Part shown: positions 36,713 through 49,500 of the stretch, piece by piece
Layout: the number at the start of each line of letters is the position of its first letter
Numbering within the stretch: the stretch's first letter is position 1
Origin: Parus major
Lineage: Eukaryota; Chordata; Aves; Passeriformes; Paridae
NCBI RefSeq assembly: GCF_001522545.3
Contig: NC_031774.1
Span: 22,182,566-22,246,565, forward strand
Direction of reading: 5' to 3'
Length of the DNA: 64,000 nucleotides
Program-made: the position numbers and the translations under genes
The notes under the pieces: model-generated
Database searches by the model: none
What the model was told of the DNA's origin: nothing
The model's input: the letters and a program-made list of their open reading frames with translations, nothing else

Positions 36713-39700
36713 GTATCATGAGAACAAAATTTTTAAAGGGAATATTTGTGTATCATTATGTAGTTGGAGTTTTGGGGGTTTGCTGTTTGGTTGGTTTTTC
36801 TTTATAGCAAGTTCTTTTAACATTTCTAGCAGATATTTTGCATCAAGCAAACCTTTGCTAAAGACCTAATAGCACTTTTTTATCAAGAAAAAAAAGTCTC
36901 AATGTTTAAAAAAAAAAACTTCAACATTTACTCAAAATACTTATATTATGATAACAGAAGAGAGTTAAATTATTTTTCACTGCATGAACTTAGTTTAATA
37001 CACCACCAAATTAGCAATAATCTGTTGTAGCATTGAAGTTAAAAAAAATTGAGGAAATCATTAGTAGCATTATAAAAGCAAATCCTTGCTTAAGCTGTCT
37101 AGTAATTAGAATATCACAGGAATAAAAATGGGAAAATTATTTTTTAAATTACTCATATTGTTCAATGCAGCATCCAATACTTTCTTAAATAGTCCTAGTG
37201 GTGAGCTGATGTGTTTTCTCTGGGGAGATTGCTTCACATCCAGAAGCTTTCGTTGTCAGGAAGTATTCTTTGGATATTTAATCTCAGTAATTTTTGCAAA
37301 CACTTCTAATCTGGAGAAAAGCGACTCAAACTAGCAGCTTGATTCCATCATTTGCTAATTGGACAAACCTTTAAGAAGAGTGCTTGTTTGTTTTCCATTT
37401 CACCCTCATTTGTGTCTTTACTTCTGCAGAGATAATTCAGTACTCAGTAGTAAACTGAGGGAAGCACATGAATTTTACTGAGAATGAATCAATAGTTTAT
37501 CATATTTTCCTCTTAGCATGTATTACTGAGTAGTCGTGGTGCTGCCAATCATATTTGCTTTCCAAAGTTCTGTTTGCACTACAGAAGCAGCACACGGCTG
37601 AAATGGCTTAATTAGTCAAAGATATTCAAGGTAAAGCTTACAAAGGGTCTAACTGCATTTTCTTGGGAGGAAAAAAAGGAATTGGAAACTGGAAGTTTCA
37701 CTGTTGTTATTGGATGTATCTTATTTTGTCTCTGCAGCTCCATCACACTCTGCCCAGCTGCTGAGGTTCTGTTTCAGTCATTTCTGAGATGGATGCAACA
37801 TGTTTTTTATCATTTGGTATAAAGAGCATCATTCCAGCAGTGCCTCACATAAATGTTTGCACAGATCTTAAAATGCCTGATATACCAACTGGGAGTCTGG
37901 CATAAAAAAAAGTATATTTTTAATTTGAAGCAGATGAAGTTAACTCTGTGCCATGTCTACAGAGCCACTTCAGAGCCCTGCACAATGAAGTATGATTGTT
38001 TCTGATGCAATCAGTTAAAAGCACTGCTGTGGTATTTTACTATGTATTTTTCCAAACCAAAGAATGGGATATATCATGTGCTGCACAGCAAGTTTTGGTG
38101 AAACCAAAAATGAATGTGGGGTTTACCACTTTCTAACACTTTATTTAAATGAAGATTTCTGATTGATATTTCTCAACTTTTCTGCAGGCATATGCTCCAA
38201 TTCTGGTTGCAGTACATGACAAACTCACCTACTAGGTAGAAGTTTGTGAAGTCAAAAAATCTTGCTTACTGTGCTTTGGACTTTGGAGATTATTGCCCTC
38301 AGTGACTCAGGAACCCTGATTGCATCTTATTGTTTTTATGGTGCTGCCAATATTTCTGATATTTTGAGAAATCTAAACTGAATTGTCCAAGCCTGAGATG
38401 TACTAGAGTATACAATATAAAAGCATATCAATTTACTTTTCAGTTGCTGATCCTAATTGAATCGTTCAGTACTACAGGACTTGTATCTGTGATTATGGTT
38501 CTTCACACCTTACTGCATGAAAGGAGTTTTTGAGAATCTCTACAGACAGGAAATTTGTGTTGATTTGTAGTTACCAGCTTCCCTCTCTTGGGTGATGCCT
38601 TCCCTCAGAGGGTCATTTGCCAGGAATGTGTTTTCTCCTTGTGAAATACACTTGCAGACCACTTTCTATTTCCATGCATTGACAGACTCTGAAAAGAGAT
38701 GAGAGAATTTTGAGCAATGATTTGAAGAGTAGGAAGGGGGAAGTCTGTTGCATCACATGGCCATTTTTTGATTTTTCATTTTGTTTTGCTGCAGGGCAAT
38801 GTATCCAAGGAAGCAAAACTTTGATAGTTGCCAGTATCTCGAATAATTATTTTTTCTTTAAATCTGTAATAAATATATGTTATTAGCAAGGAGTTGTGCT
38901 CTAATACAGATGCACATAATGTATGTCAGTCATCATAAGAGATTATGTCAAATAAAGCATAATAAGAATAGAATCTACCTCTCAAAATGAGGACTAATTT
39001 TGTCTATCTAATTAGAGGCAATGGTGACCCCATGCAGAGAATAATGGTATCTGATTACATCCATAAATGTCAGATATAACGTGTTAGGGTACTAATTTTC
39101 TGTCAAATTTTCTTTATTCAGGAGGGTGAATGATATTGCAAGAATATTTAGGTGAAAAATGCTTATGCCTATCCATCCAACAGTTCAGGTATTTTTCAAG
39201 TGTTCTAAAGAATCTGATTTACTCTGAATTAGAAGGTGGCATTCTTCTAGAGCTCAAAATTCCCTTGCAATATTTATAACTGTCATCCATTTTTCTACAC
39301 CAATGTTTTTTGTAATTTGTCCTGATAAATTTCTTCAGTGTTTACAGAGAATTCTCATTAATGTTTAGAATGGCCTTATGTATGTTGACTATTTCCAAAG
39401 CCTTTGGTTACTATCTTGCACACCGATGATTTACAAGATTACAAATAAATAAAGGCTTAAAGAGCCTTTATTTGAGTGAATATTGTTCTGAAACTTGGAA
39501 ATGGACACCAAATGTGCATGTTGCAAATGCTATTCTGAACTAACCTAAGCACCCAGAATTCTGGATTGAGTGGAAAAACACAGAATGCCTTTGGGCATCC
39601 TTTGATTACAGCAGTATTCTGCCCCTGTGTGCTGGGAATAAGCAACAGGTGCAATGTGCCAAACCTGTTGAACTTGTAGTTATAAAACTTCATAGCTTTT

Positions 39701-42700
39701 GCAACCGAACACAGTGGCAAAGCAAATGGTCTTTGGTGCTATGCACTGGTGATTGCTGGTGACTTTGTGAACAATTTGTGTCAGTAATTAATAACGAATC
39801 ACAAGTAGCAATTAATTTCTGGTGGCAATCGAGGATGATTTACCCATGGCTTACTGCTGAACTGTGGTGTGTAACTGCCTGAAACTGTTTCACAAATGAT
39901 TGGGTTTTTTTGGAAACTTTCTGGAGATGTGTTTCAGCAAGAGGTGGTTGTTGCCATACATTGATTGACTGCCAGTGAGTGTCACAGTACTTGTGCAAAA
40001 TACTGACTAAAAAGCCTGAGAACAGAGTTGGGTAGAAGATCAAAAGTGAAAAGGGCAGAAAAGTAGCCACAGCACAGCTGTGTACTTTATGGAGGCCTCT
40101 GTCAAGCAATGACAGGCTTCCTGCTGATTATATAAGGAGCAGGAGTCAGGATGGATGGGAAGGCATTAGCTGCCAGGGAGTGGAAGGGGATCATCTTCCT
40201 CAAAAGCAAAACAAAAACCCAATAAAAATCATTCACCCTAAACAACCTCTTTACTCTTGGCAGTAAAAGCAGTGAGTACCCTCTTGCCAAGGACCAATTT
40301 CTGCCTCTTTCCTTTGCCCTTTTCATGTGTTCATTTCAGGGTGACAAACTTCAAATTTTCCTGGGTAGGTTTCTCACAGTATTAGAACAGCCCGGAGCAT
40401 GCTTTGATCAGGCACAGGTACGGCCTCATTGTTAAAACTTTGTGCATGCATATCATCAGCTTTCCTAATATAAACCAAGTGTAGTGCAGCCATGAGGTGT
40501 GAAGGGGGTGAAATCTAGCACCAGTGCAACTTCAAATGAAAACTCAGCACAAGAGCCTTGCGGGGGCTGGCAGGTGCCAGGCCCTGAGAATAGCAGGGTG
40601 AGAATGACAGGGAACACGGCCAAAGCATCTCTGGGAAAACACTGCCACAGCAGCTGAGGTGAAGGGCTTCAAAGCTGTAAGAGGCAAACTGCAGAGCTGC
40701 AGATAAATTACCTTCACCATTTTAAAAGCATTTTAAAGGCATTGTAAGCAAAGGTAAGTTTTTTGTTTTAAGACTATCTCTTCATTGTGACTGCTTACTA
40801 CCTCTGCCAGAGCAGCCAAAACAAGCTTGTCTGACCAGCATTTGAGGACAAGGCATTCCAATTACTCTTTCTGTCCTTATCAGTATTTCTCGAGTGCATA
40901 TCCCATAATTCTCTGAGATTTTTTGAGTACTTATTTTTCTCGCAGCTGTTGTGAACTGGCTTTTCAGTAGGGAAAAGATTCAGAAAGACATTGAATGTCT
41001 ATTAGAATTTCAAGGGTATTTTGTATGCTCTTTTATTCTGGAGCAGGTAGATAAGAGTTAAAGTTAAAAATAAATACAACAAAGACCCACTTTCTAATCC
41101 TTCTGCATATCTGACAAGCTACCTAGAGACTGAATTACTTTCAAACTTGAATATTGGGATGGCTTAGGCTGAAATCCAGGAACAGTAGAAAATAAGATCA
41201 GTAGACAAGATATACCTTAAGTAACTTCTTAAACATGATATATAAAAGCGTTCAACTCAAATTTTAATTTGGATAAAATTTAGACATCTAAGTTCAAGAT
41301 CCTGAATCCACAGACCACACCTAGAAGCTTAAATGGCTGAGAACTTGTTGATTTCCAAGTTTTCAACCACTAAAGTTTTTTTTTCCAATAGTTTAAAAAA
41401 AAAACCAACAACAAAAAAACCCAAAAAAAACCAAAACCAAAACCAACAGTGGTTCAGGGATCCTGTATTCAATTTGTGATTGAGAGCATGTACTGATGTT
41501 TTCCCTTTTGAGGGGAGGGAGCCCCTCACAGAGGGGCATTACTTTGATACTTCTTAATAGAACATGTGCTGAAACCTACACAAACAGCAGCAGAATCAGA
41601 AGTTGAACACTTCACTTTTACGGATTCAGTCACCAAAACACGACAAAGATTTGATCATTCACAGCCCATAATCTGTTGCCCGAAGACTTAGAAGGACAGA
41701 ATGGGGCTATCTGGCTTCCATAGACATTTTGCTTCTCAGTGAATCCATTAGTGTTCAGATCACTAAAATGTGGACAATAACTTTGCTGTCATTCTCTTGT
41801 CTGGGGAGAAATAATCATTAGTGACAGGCTGTTTGCAGCTTATGAATTCAGAACATTTGAAATACAGTTTCAAGCATCTCACTCCTTGCAATCAGCATAC
41901 ACAACAGAATGTAGCTATGTCCCAAAGCTGTATTTGCATGCAAATATTCATGGTTCTCAGCTTGAAGAAACAAGAGAACATATTTTCAGGGTTCAAAATA
42001 GTCTGAATTGCCACACAGTCATATCTATCAAAATTGTTGTGCTACTTGTTTGATAAAGGAAGGTTGTTCTTTGAAGAGTTCTGGAATAATATATATGTTT
42101 GTTTTGAGGTTATCATCATCTAAATGTCTTACTTGGAGAAATTTTCCAGACTTACAGGAGGAAATCAGATGTAGACAGGAATTCTGTTAAAAATATTTAT
42201 GCAAAACTGTTAGTCTATCTACAGCTGATGTCAAGCCAGACGTGGGAGCTGGGAAGTTTCAGGGCTGGTTACACTTCAAAGCAAAAATAGACAGTAACTT
42301 AGGCATAATTTAATAATCCTTGTTTTAATAAGGAACTTATTTTCAGATTTAGAATACAGATTATTTCAACCTTATAATTGCCAAGTGTCTCATCTCATTT
42401 TGTCATTTTCATTCTACCAAACATTATCACACTGTGCCTGCACCTCTTGCTGAATCTGAATTGCATATGGAAAAAAACTTGCTAGGAGAGCTTAGGGAAG
42501 GAAAACATGAGTAGGAAACTAAAGAGTTTCTAATGAGTAGGAAATCCAAAGAGTAAGAATATAAATTCATAGACAGCAATCCTTACAGGAAATTGGTCTT
42601 CTGGTGGATGAAAGTGAAGAGGAGAGAAAACTGTGAAGCCCTGTGTAGGAGAGGAAAAGGAAGCAGGTCACTATCAGAGTTGGAAGTGTGACAATTGGAC

Positions 42701-44774
42701 TGAAGCTTAAGGACAACAGCATTACCTACCCTGTCTCCTTTGGCTAAGTTCAGACCTCCACTGGATCAAATGTAATTTCTGCTCAAGGAGCAGCAATTAT
42801 TTCCCTATGGAGACTGAATCCCAAAAAATCAGACTGTCAAAGGCAGTGGGTATTTTTCCCTTCTGTGACCCTTTGGCTGACCTAATAACCTAGCATCTAA
42901 TTAGAATCTATAATCTGATAAATATCAATAATATCAATGAGTATTTTTGTCTTTCACCAGCCATTCTCCCCAGCTCTTCTCCTCAATCACTTCAACTCAG
43001 TTTTAGCTATGAATCTGAGAAACTCCTGGCTCCTCTTTCAGCACAGTGTAGTTGGTGACTATGTCTTTATTGATGTTACCAAGATCCATTACACACCTAT
43101 GGTAACAGGAGGTTGCTTGAACAGCAGATCTTTGCCTTTTTTATCTCTTTGCACAGCATATCAAATTTGGAAGACCCCATTGTTTCATGTCCTTCAGCTA
43201 AAGAGGGGATAGCAAAAATCTTCTCAAATTCATCATTGCACCTTTAGTCAACAACTCTTTCTTTCTTTGTGCTCTATTTCCAAATAATTAACTTACTTTT
43301 ACATCTTGATTTGTGTGAACTTTACATTTTACAGCATCTGGAATCTTTTGTTATCTTTGTTGAAAATGCTGTCACTTCTTCTGTTTTCCTGAAAATTATT
43401 TTTCTAAAGCATTGTTTTAGTCTCATTTCCTGCCTATATCAGGGGATATATCCTATGATTTGACCTCCTTCTGATAAATTTAATCTGTTCGACTTTGGCA
43501 CAATTTTTAAAATGTGCCAGCTAGGCTCTCAAAGCAATGTTGCTGCCTATTTATTTAAAATAATAAACCCATAGGAAAATATATTTGAGCAATTTGATTT
43601 AATATAAATTTAATGTATCCAAGCAGGATAATTTACAAAACAATCTCTAGAGGTGCATAAGCAAAACTTATTAATCATAACCACATCAGGGTACAAAACT
43701 GCAGTACAAATATTTGCACTTCTGTCACAGCCACTTATCTGATCTATGCCAAATGCTGACAGATTTTAAAGACAATCACATTAAGCATTAATCAAGCTTG
43801 AAAGATGCAGCTGAGTAACAGCATACTAAAGAGACATCCATTTCCAAAGACAACTGCACACTCCATATACTCAGCCTCCTATTGCCCTGAAAAATATTTT
43901 AAATCTGCTTCAGTCCCATGCTGTTTCTTTGAGTCTTTTTCTCATCTCTTTCTGATGTATTTTCCCAAAGCTTCTAATATCCCACTCCCTGAAAAATGAT
44001 TAAATACACAGAACAGCGCTTCTGTCTCAATGGTTTCACTTCACTTAAGAAGAGTAGCAGAACAAACCAGCTGGACATGTTTTATTTAAACATTTCTCTG
44101 CTCTTGTGTACAACACTGATCATATTTCCACCTACATATTCTCCCATGGTAGCATACTTTTTTTCTTTCTGTGCCTCCATAGCCTCTCTTCTCCATTCTT
44201 AATGTTCTATTCTTTTTCTTCCATAGCATCCATTAGACAGGACAATTTTATATAAGCTCTGTTGCTACACAAATTCTTCAAGTCCCTGTTTAATATTTTT
44301 TCGTGGTGCCTTCCCACATTATTTCCAGTGATTTCACCCCAGCTCACGTTGTGCCTGTAAAATTGCTTGAATTTCTATTTCTCTTGGACCGGTCTTGTTT
44401 GCAAAGCAATCAGCAGGTGCTGCTTTATCCCATTACCAGCTGTATTGTCTCAATTACTGTGTGTGTTCTGCTACATCAGAAGACTGTTACTGAAGACTGC
44501 ACCAGGGCAGCCTTCTGTGCTGCTCCCTCAGGCTCTGTCTGGGCCTGGATCCCACAAAGAGCTGTTGCCAGTATCCATCCTGACAGACTCTGGCCTGCCT
44601 GAATGCCTTCATCATGCAGGAAGGCTTTTCAAATGCTGGGGCCTGAGTCCATGGACGTGCTTTTTGCCATAACACCCAGATGCTATTTCCTTTGAGAGAT
44701 CATAGCCATTGGAAGACATGGCGCAGGCCACTGGTTAGGATTTTGTGTGTGCCTGTAGTTGAAACAGAGTTTAA
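36713..44774. other. Unique AT-rich stretch, no gene seen
   Basis: About 8 kb. It contains one A-rich tract (41395-41447). No interspersed repeat, RNA gene or plausible exon with splice signals was recognised; open frames are short. The GC-richer interval around 40560-40680 has no identifiable content. Confidence 0.5.
41395..41447. repeat. A-rich (CCAAAA)n-like tract
   Basis: A runs broken by CC or C, ending in repeated CCAAAA units. It shares a 19-nt string (41401-41419) with the A-rich tract at 13558-13576. Confidence 0.85.
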
Positions 44775-45361
44775 AATCATAGGATCATTTGGTTTGGAAA
44801 AGACCTTTAAGGTCATCCAGCACAAAGATTGGCACTGCTGTGTTCACCACTAAACATGTCCCTAAGTGCCACATCTACACATCTTTTAATGTGTAGATGG
44901 TGGGGATGGTGATATTTATTCAACTGCTTTCCCTGGGCAGCCTGTTCCAATGCTTGACAACCCTTTAGGTGAAGAAATTTTTCCTAATATCCCATCTAAA
45001 CCTCCTCTAGCACAACTTGAGGCCACTTCCTCTGATCCTGCCACTTCTTGCCTTGGAGAAGAAACTGACCCCCATCGGGCTACACCCTTCTTTCAGGGAG
45101 TTGTAGAAAGCAGTAAGGTCTCCTCTGAGCCTCCTTTTCTCCAGGCTAAACAAGCACAGCTCCCTCAGCTTCTCCTCAAAGGACCTGTGCTCCAGACTCT
45201 TCACCAGCTCCATTCCCCTTCTCTGGACATGCTCCAGCTCCTTGGAGTTCTTTCTTGTAGTGAGGGGCTGAGAACTAAACACAGGATGTGAGATGTGGTC
45301 ACACAAAGGCTGAATACAGAAGGACAGTCACTGCTCTAGTCCTTCTGGGCACACATTTAGT
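44775..45361 (-). mobile_element. 5'-truncated CR1 LINE, ORF2 C-terminus and 3' UTR
   Basis: The minus strand encodes the CR1 ORF2 C-terminus over about 45007-45260, with [39 protein letters not shown] and [12 protein letters not shown], followed by stops and decay. The plus-strand left end AATCATAGGATCATTTGG is the reverse complement of the CR1 3' end. The frame is better preserved than in the other copies, so this is one of the younger CR1 insertions here. Its right (5') edge lies about 40 bp from the candidate exon at 45404-45609. A 15-A tract (45366-45380) lies between. An internal 11-bp-arm hairpin is at 44872-44899. Confidence 0.95.
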
Positions 45362-45365
45362 CAGG

Positions 45366-45380
45366 AAAAAAAAAAAAAAA
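45366..45380. repeat. Poly(A) tract, 15 A
   Basis: An A run directly right of the CR1 copy's 5' edge, between it and the candidate minus-strand exon. It reads as T15 on the minus strand, inside the proposed downstream intron. Confidence 0.85.
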
Positions 45381-45403
45381 TCTTGATCAAGGAAAGAGCT
45401 TAC

Positions 45404-45609
45404 ATTTGATGCTGTTGTAAAAACATTTTTCTTCAGGTTCAGATTCATATAGTTTGTAGGCACTGAACAGATCCCTACAGTTTCCATAGAACACTTCCTT
45501 GGCTGCACAGGACACAAGGAAGGGGAATTCATTATGTGATTTTTTACCTTCATGAATATACTCCAAGCCAATGCATTTGGAGGGGACATAGTCATTCACT
45601 AGCAGGGCT
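45404..45609 (-). CDS. Candidate coding exon (206 bp), gene not recognised
   Basis: On the minus strand a 68-codon open stretch is bounded by strong splice signals. Upstream is a pyrimidine-rich acceptor (TATTTCTTCCTTTGTATAG) and downstream the donor AAAT|GTAAGC. The peptide includes VNDYVPSKCIGLEYIHEGKK and then EVFYGNCRDLFSAYKLYESE. It is charged and protein-like, unlike the Ser/Leu/Phe-rich chance frames elsewhere. The exon would start after an intron of phase 2 and end in phase 1. A second internal donor (ATGAAG|GTAAAA) and acceptor (TGTCCTGTGCAG) bound an in-frame 45-bp piece, which is short for an intron and more likely exonic. I do not recognise the protein and cannot say whether the gene is intact. 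It could be an exon of a gene extending beyond the region, a pseudogene remnant, or chance. A neighbouring open segment on the same strand lies at 45955-46173. Confidence 0.35.
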
Positions 45610-45954
45610 CTATACAAAGGAAGAAATATAAAACATTCAGAGGTGCCTCTCCAATCACAATCCTCTAGGGAAGTCCCTGGTTTAACACTGCAAATGTGCC
45701 CATAGCATTTGGTTGGAAAACTATACTATATACTATACTATATTTATGATGGAAAACAAAGAGAAGTATCTCTACATCCTTCTGGACTGGCCAGGAAATC
45801 ACATTATGGATGCTCTCAGATGTGCAAGCATCTCAGTCAGAATTGGATGTGGACAGAAGTGTTTCCAAGATATTTCAAGACAACCTATTAGTTGTCTCAA
45901 CCTATTTGCTGTTTCAAGACTCATCCAGCTTTCTAGATACACTTTGGTCCTAGT
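45610..45954. other. Sequence between the two candidate minus-strand exons
   Basis: About 345 bp. Minus-strand frames are broken by stops here, as an intron would be. It contains a TA-rich direct repeat (TATAC units, about 45720-45743). No better exon was found that would join the two candidates in frame. Confidence 0.4.
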
Positions 45955-46173
45955 CTAACAAGGCATCTTTTGCTGTGAAAGACTGGAGTAGATGACTAAT
46001 TGAATCACAGGTAGAAGCTCAGCCAGGTTTTCCTTCTGAAATATTTCTGTGTCATCCTTGGGCAATTCAATCTGTTTTGATTTGTATTTGTGCATGTACC
46101 AGACTCCATCCTGAACATAAAACTTCCTCTCTATGAGTCTGTGCTCTATCTTGTCACTCAGCAAGATGTCGAC
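45955..46173 (-). CDS. Candidate coding segment, possible terminal exon, gene not recognised
   Basis: The minus strand is open from an acceptor-like site (pyrimidine-rich CTTCCCCCTCTGTG, then TTTGCAAG|GTC) to the stop at 45955. The peptide has hydrophilic, protein-like composition, with DILLSDKIEHRLIERKFYV and then DGVWYMHKYKSKQIELPKDD. No clear internal donor is in a phase that would join it to the exon candidate at 45404-45609: the only GT in the needed phase (TCTG|GTACATG) would create a stop. So it may be a last exon of its own, or a remnant. The open frame can be read upstream to about 46230, but that part is pyrimidine-tract sequence. No family is recognised. Chance cannot be excluded, as 80-codon open frames occur elsewhere in this window. 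Confidence 0.28.
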   Translation of the reverse strand, partial: VDILLSDKIEHRLIERKFYVQDGVWYMHKYKSKQIELPKDDTEIFQKENLAELLPVIQLVIYSSLSQQKMPC

Positions 46174-46540
46174 CTTGCAAATGTCATGGGGTGAGAACAC
46201 AGAGGGGGAAGCAGATGGGCAGAGGATGGATGAGATTGAGCACTATGGAGGAACAGCCATGTGTCAAAAGCAATGATTCCCAGCCAAACGCTGGCTCCTG
46301 TTTGTATTTTCTTCTGCCTGTATGTCTGTGCAGATCTTCTGCTGTCTGTTCAGAAGCATGCAGCTGGCTGGTAACCTTTCCCAGCTGGAGAAAAAGGGAA
46401 GCCAAATGTGCAGACAGCCTGAGGAAAAAATGGGATCAGATGCAAGCCACTGAGCTACAGGGAGAGCGTGGGTGCTGGAGCTCTGCTGGCATGGTGGTCT
46501 GGTTGACTTGTTATTTGTGGTTTGTAAAGTGACACGGGAG

Positions 46541-46554
46541 GTGTGTGTGTGTGT
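46541..46554. repeat. (GT)7 microsatellite
   Basis: Seven uninterrupted GT units. Confidence 0.85.
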
Positions 46555-49500
46555 AACTTCTGGGCACAATGAGCAGCCATGGCAGTGAAAGTCTTGTAGA
46601 ACAAGGTTGAACTGGAACTGTACTGTGTAGGGCACTTCTGAAGGTGGATTATTCTAGTGGCCCTGTAATTAGAGGTTTGGCTAAATCCAACATTCTGGAG
46701 TTTGGGGACTGATACATACCCAAGAGTAAAGTATTGTATCAAGTGAGTAAGGCTGCCTGCCTCACAGGATTCAGGAATTAAATTATGTTTGGGCATGAGA
46801 AATAAGCCCTTTGTTATCACATTTCTTAAAAAACCTTAAAGTAATATATTAACAATGAAGAATAAACAACTCCTAATTTTATATTCTGCAGAGGACAGAC
46901 AACTAGGAATTGCAGTACCTGACAAAGAAAAGAGATTAGGCTATCTAATTTAAAAATCTGCAGCAGTAACTTGGACATCAAAGGCCAAAGTGAGGAATAG
47001 GTACACTGTATTCTCACACAAAGTATGTATTATGAGAACATGAAGAGGACAGCACTCATTCCAGGTGGGTTGCTATGTGCATGCACTTCGTCATCCCAAA
47101 GCTCCATTTCCCTTGTCTGTGCTCATATGCTGTATTCCACTGGTGCCAGTTTGCTGTTGGGATGAATAGAGGTTTGCCTCAAAGCACCAATATTTGTTAC
47201 CTGATGTAATGGTTGTGCCACCAGGGTTAGCGTTGTTGAACGCTTTCCACCATAACACTTAGTTGTAATCAATGATGACTGTAGTTCAGAGTGAAAGATT
47301 TTGTGTTAGTCTTTATCTCACACTGATGTGTGTTTTATAAAGTTTAAGTGAGGAAAATTGCAACTGTTTTTTAAAAGCAAGACTTGTTGGGAAGATCCAG
47401 TTTAGCTGTGGGAAAGGTTTTCTGAAAGAGTTGCTCAAATCAATGTGGCTTTCTGTGCTCTCTTCAGGACTCCCTATTTAATCACTGTTTTCTTGTCCAT
47501 CTTTCATGGTTGGTTTATAGAGGATAACAGTCTACTAAATCTGTCCCCCAGTGGAATTGTTCAAAAAGGGGTCTCTTCAGACCTCCAGAGATAAAATGTG
47601 CTGTTGTGGTTCTAGAAAGAATCAGTATTATTTTCCAGCAGAATATGATATTTCTACCGTGGAAACATACCTTCATTGTAAAGCCAACAAATTTGTATTT
47701 TTCCTGAAACTGGAGTTCAGTTAGTAATAGGCTTATTGTGGAATCATAATCAACAGAGAATATTTTCTACTGCTGATTCATATGAAAAACAGTAAAGGCA
47801 GTATTCCAGTCACTGAAAATCAAGAAGAGGTTCTTGAAAGTAGGAGTGTGAGGCATTACTTGTTTGTTTTAACATAATTCAGGTGCTTTTAAATTTCACT
47901 TCAGTGTTTCCCAAGAGAGAAAATGTGAAATATTAGTCTAAGAATAAATAGATTAAAAAAAAATAAAAATAAAGCAGATCTCACCACACTTCCTCTCATA
48001 TATATTCTGGGTAAGAGATCAGTGTTTGCTTTAATTACCACCACTGAAGTAATTACTCCATTTGATAAGGTCAATTAAAAATTATTTAGTAATAAATTAT
48101 TAAATAAAAATCCACTACTAGAATGGGGAAATAGCACATATAACAGCACTTTTAAAGGATTCACCAATGTATTTCAGTCTGCTTCAGATGCCAGGTCCTA
48201 ATTATAGTCTAGCCCACAAATGCATCAGCTTTACTGTATTTGATAGGAAAATCAATATATAGACAATAATTTAAAGAGTGAATCTTAGATACTTGAAGCT
48301 CATTTCAATAATTTTTGGATCTGCTTCTAAATCTATTTGTTTATAATCCAGAAGTTGCCAAACTTTAGTTGTTGCCTAACCCTCTGAACCCTACAGTGCT
48401 TTAAGAGCTTTCTCGTTAAGACAAATAACTCTTAAGGCAGTTAAGAAAGCTTTAGCTGCCCTAAGACTGACAGCTGTGCTTCCATGCATGCTAAGATTGT
48501 CCACAGCCTGAGCACCTATTTCTCTGTAAGTCCCCCTGAGAGCCAGAAAAATGAGTCAAAGAAGGAATGTATCTGCAGTGGACCCAACAGAATAGGTGTG
48601 ATTTACCTCCTCAGCCTCAGGTAGTCTAAAATTTATGGCTTCAGAAAGTGCCCTGCCTGGTGTACTGAAAACTATTCATGGGGCTGAAGGCAGGCTGCCC
48701 TCCTCCAAGTCATGATTTGGTGCACAGGTTCAGTGTAAGATTATGGGGAGCAGAAGAGAGAATCAGAGGGTGTGTACCCAGCCTAGTCTCTAGCAGGTTC
48801 ACTCACCTAGATGGGTGGGAGTGTTGGATTCTCACCACCATATTTATTTCTGTGTTTTATTGTTAGCCAGTCAGTGCATAAATGTGTAAATTGTGCTTGA
48901 GCAGTGAACCTGAACATTCCCTTTCCTGGAATGTATCCCAGCTACTGGTGTCCAACTGGTGATGAATTCCTGATACAGCAATCTTGAATTCTCTCCTACT
49001 TTGTAGCAGCTTCCCAAAGGAGCGCAGCACACACCAGCACCATGAGCAGCTGAGCCTGATGATCCATTATTGCATTAGGAGATGGGACATGTGGATATTA
49101 ACCTCCTCAAAAGAAAAAAAATCTGCACCTGCCAACTCCTGCTGAGTGCCAGGCTATTACATGAAGTGCAGCTGCCATCTCCTTCATTTGACAGATTTTA
49201 GAAGAGAGCAAGCCATGGTTACAGAATGTAGTTGCCATGAGTCTGATCTTATCAATGTACAACAGCTGTACTGGGAACATTCACTCTAATTAGGCAGAGA
49301 AACACCTAGTTTTCTTTTTCCTAATTGGCCATAGTTCTGTCCTAGACAGCAATCTGATCATTTCTGTGTGCGAAATACCAGCAAGGCTAAAGCTGAGCCA
49401 GACAAAGACAGTTCCATTAACTGTGCTCATCACCATCCACTCCTCTTTCTCATGACAATTATTTACTCAACTTAGTTGCCAATGACCTATTTGCTTCTCA

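Noticed and set aside
44303..44672. Overlapping 99- and 101-codon plus-strand frames
   Set aside because: Two frames open over the same bases with Cys/Ser/Leu-rich composition and no splice signals; chance.
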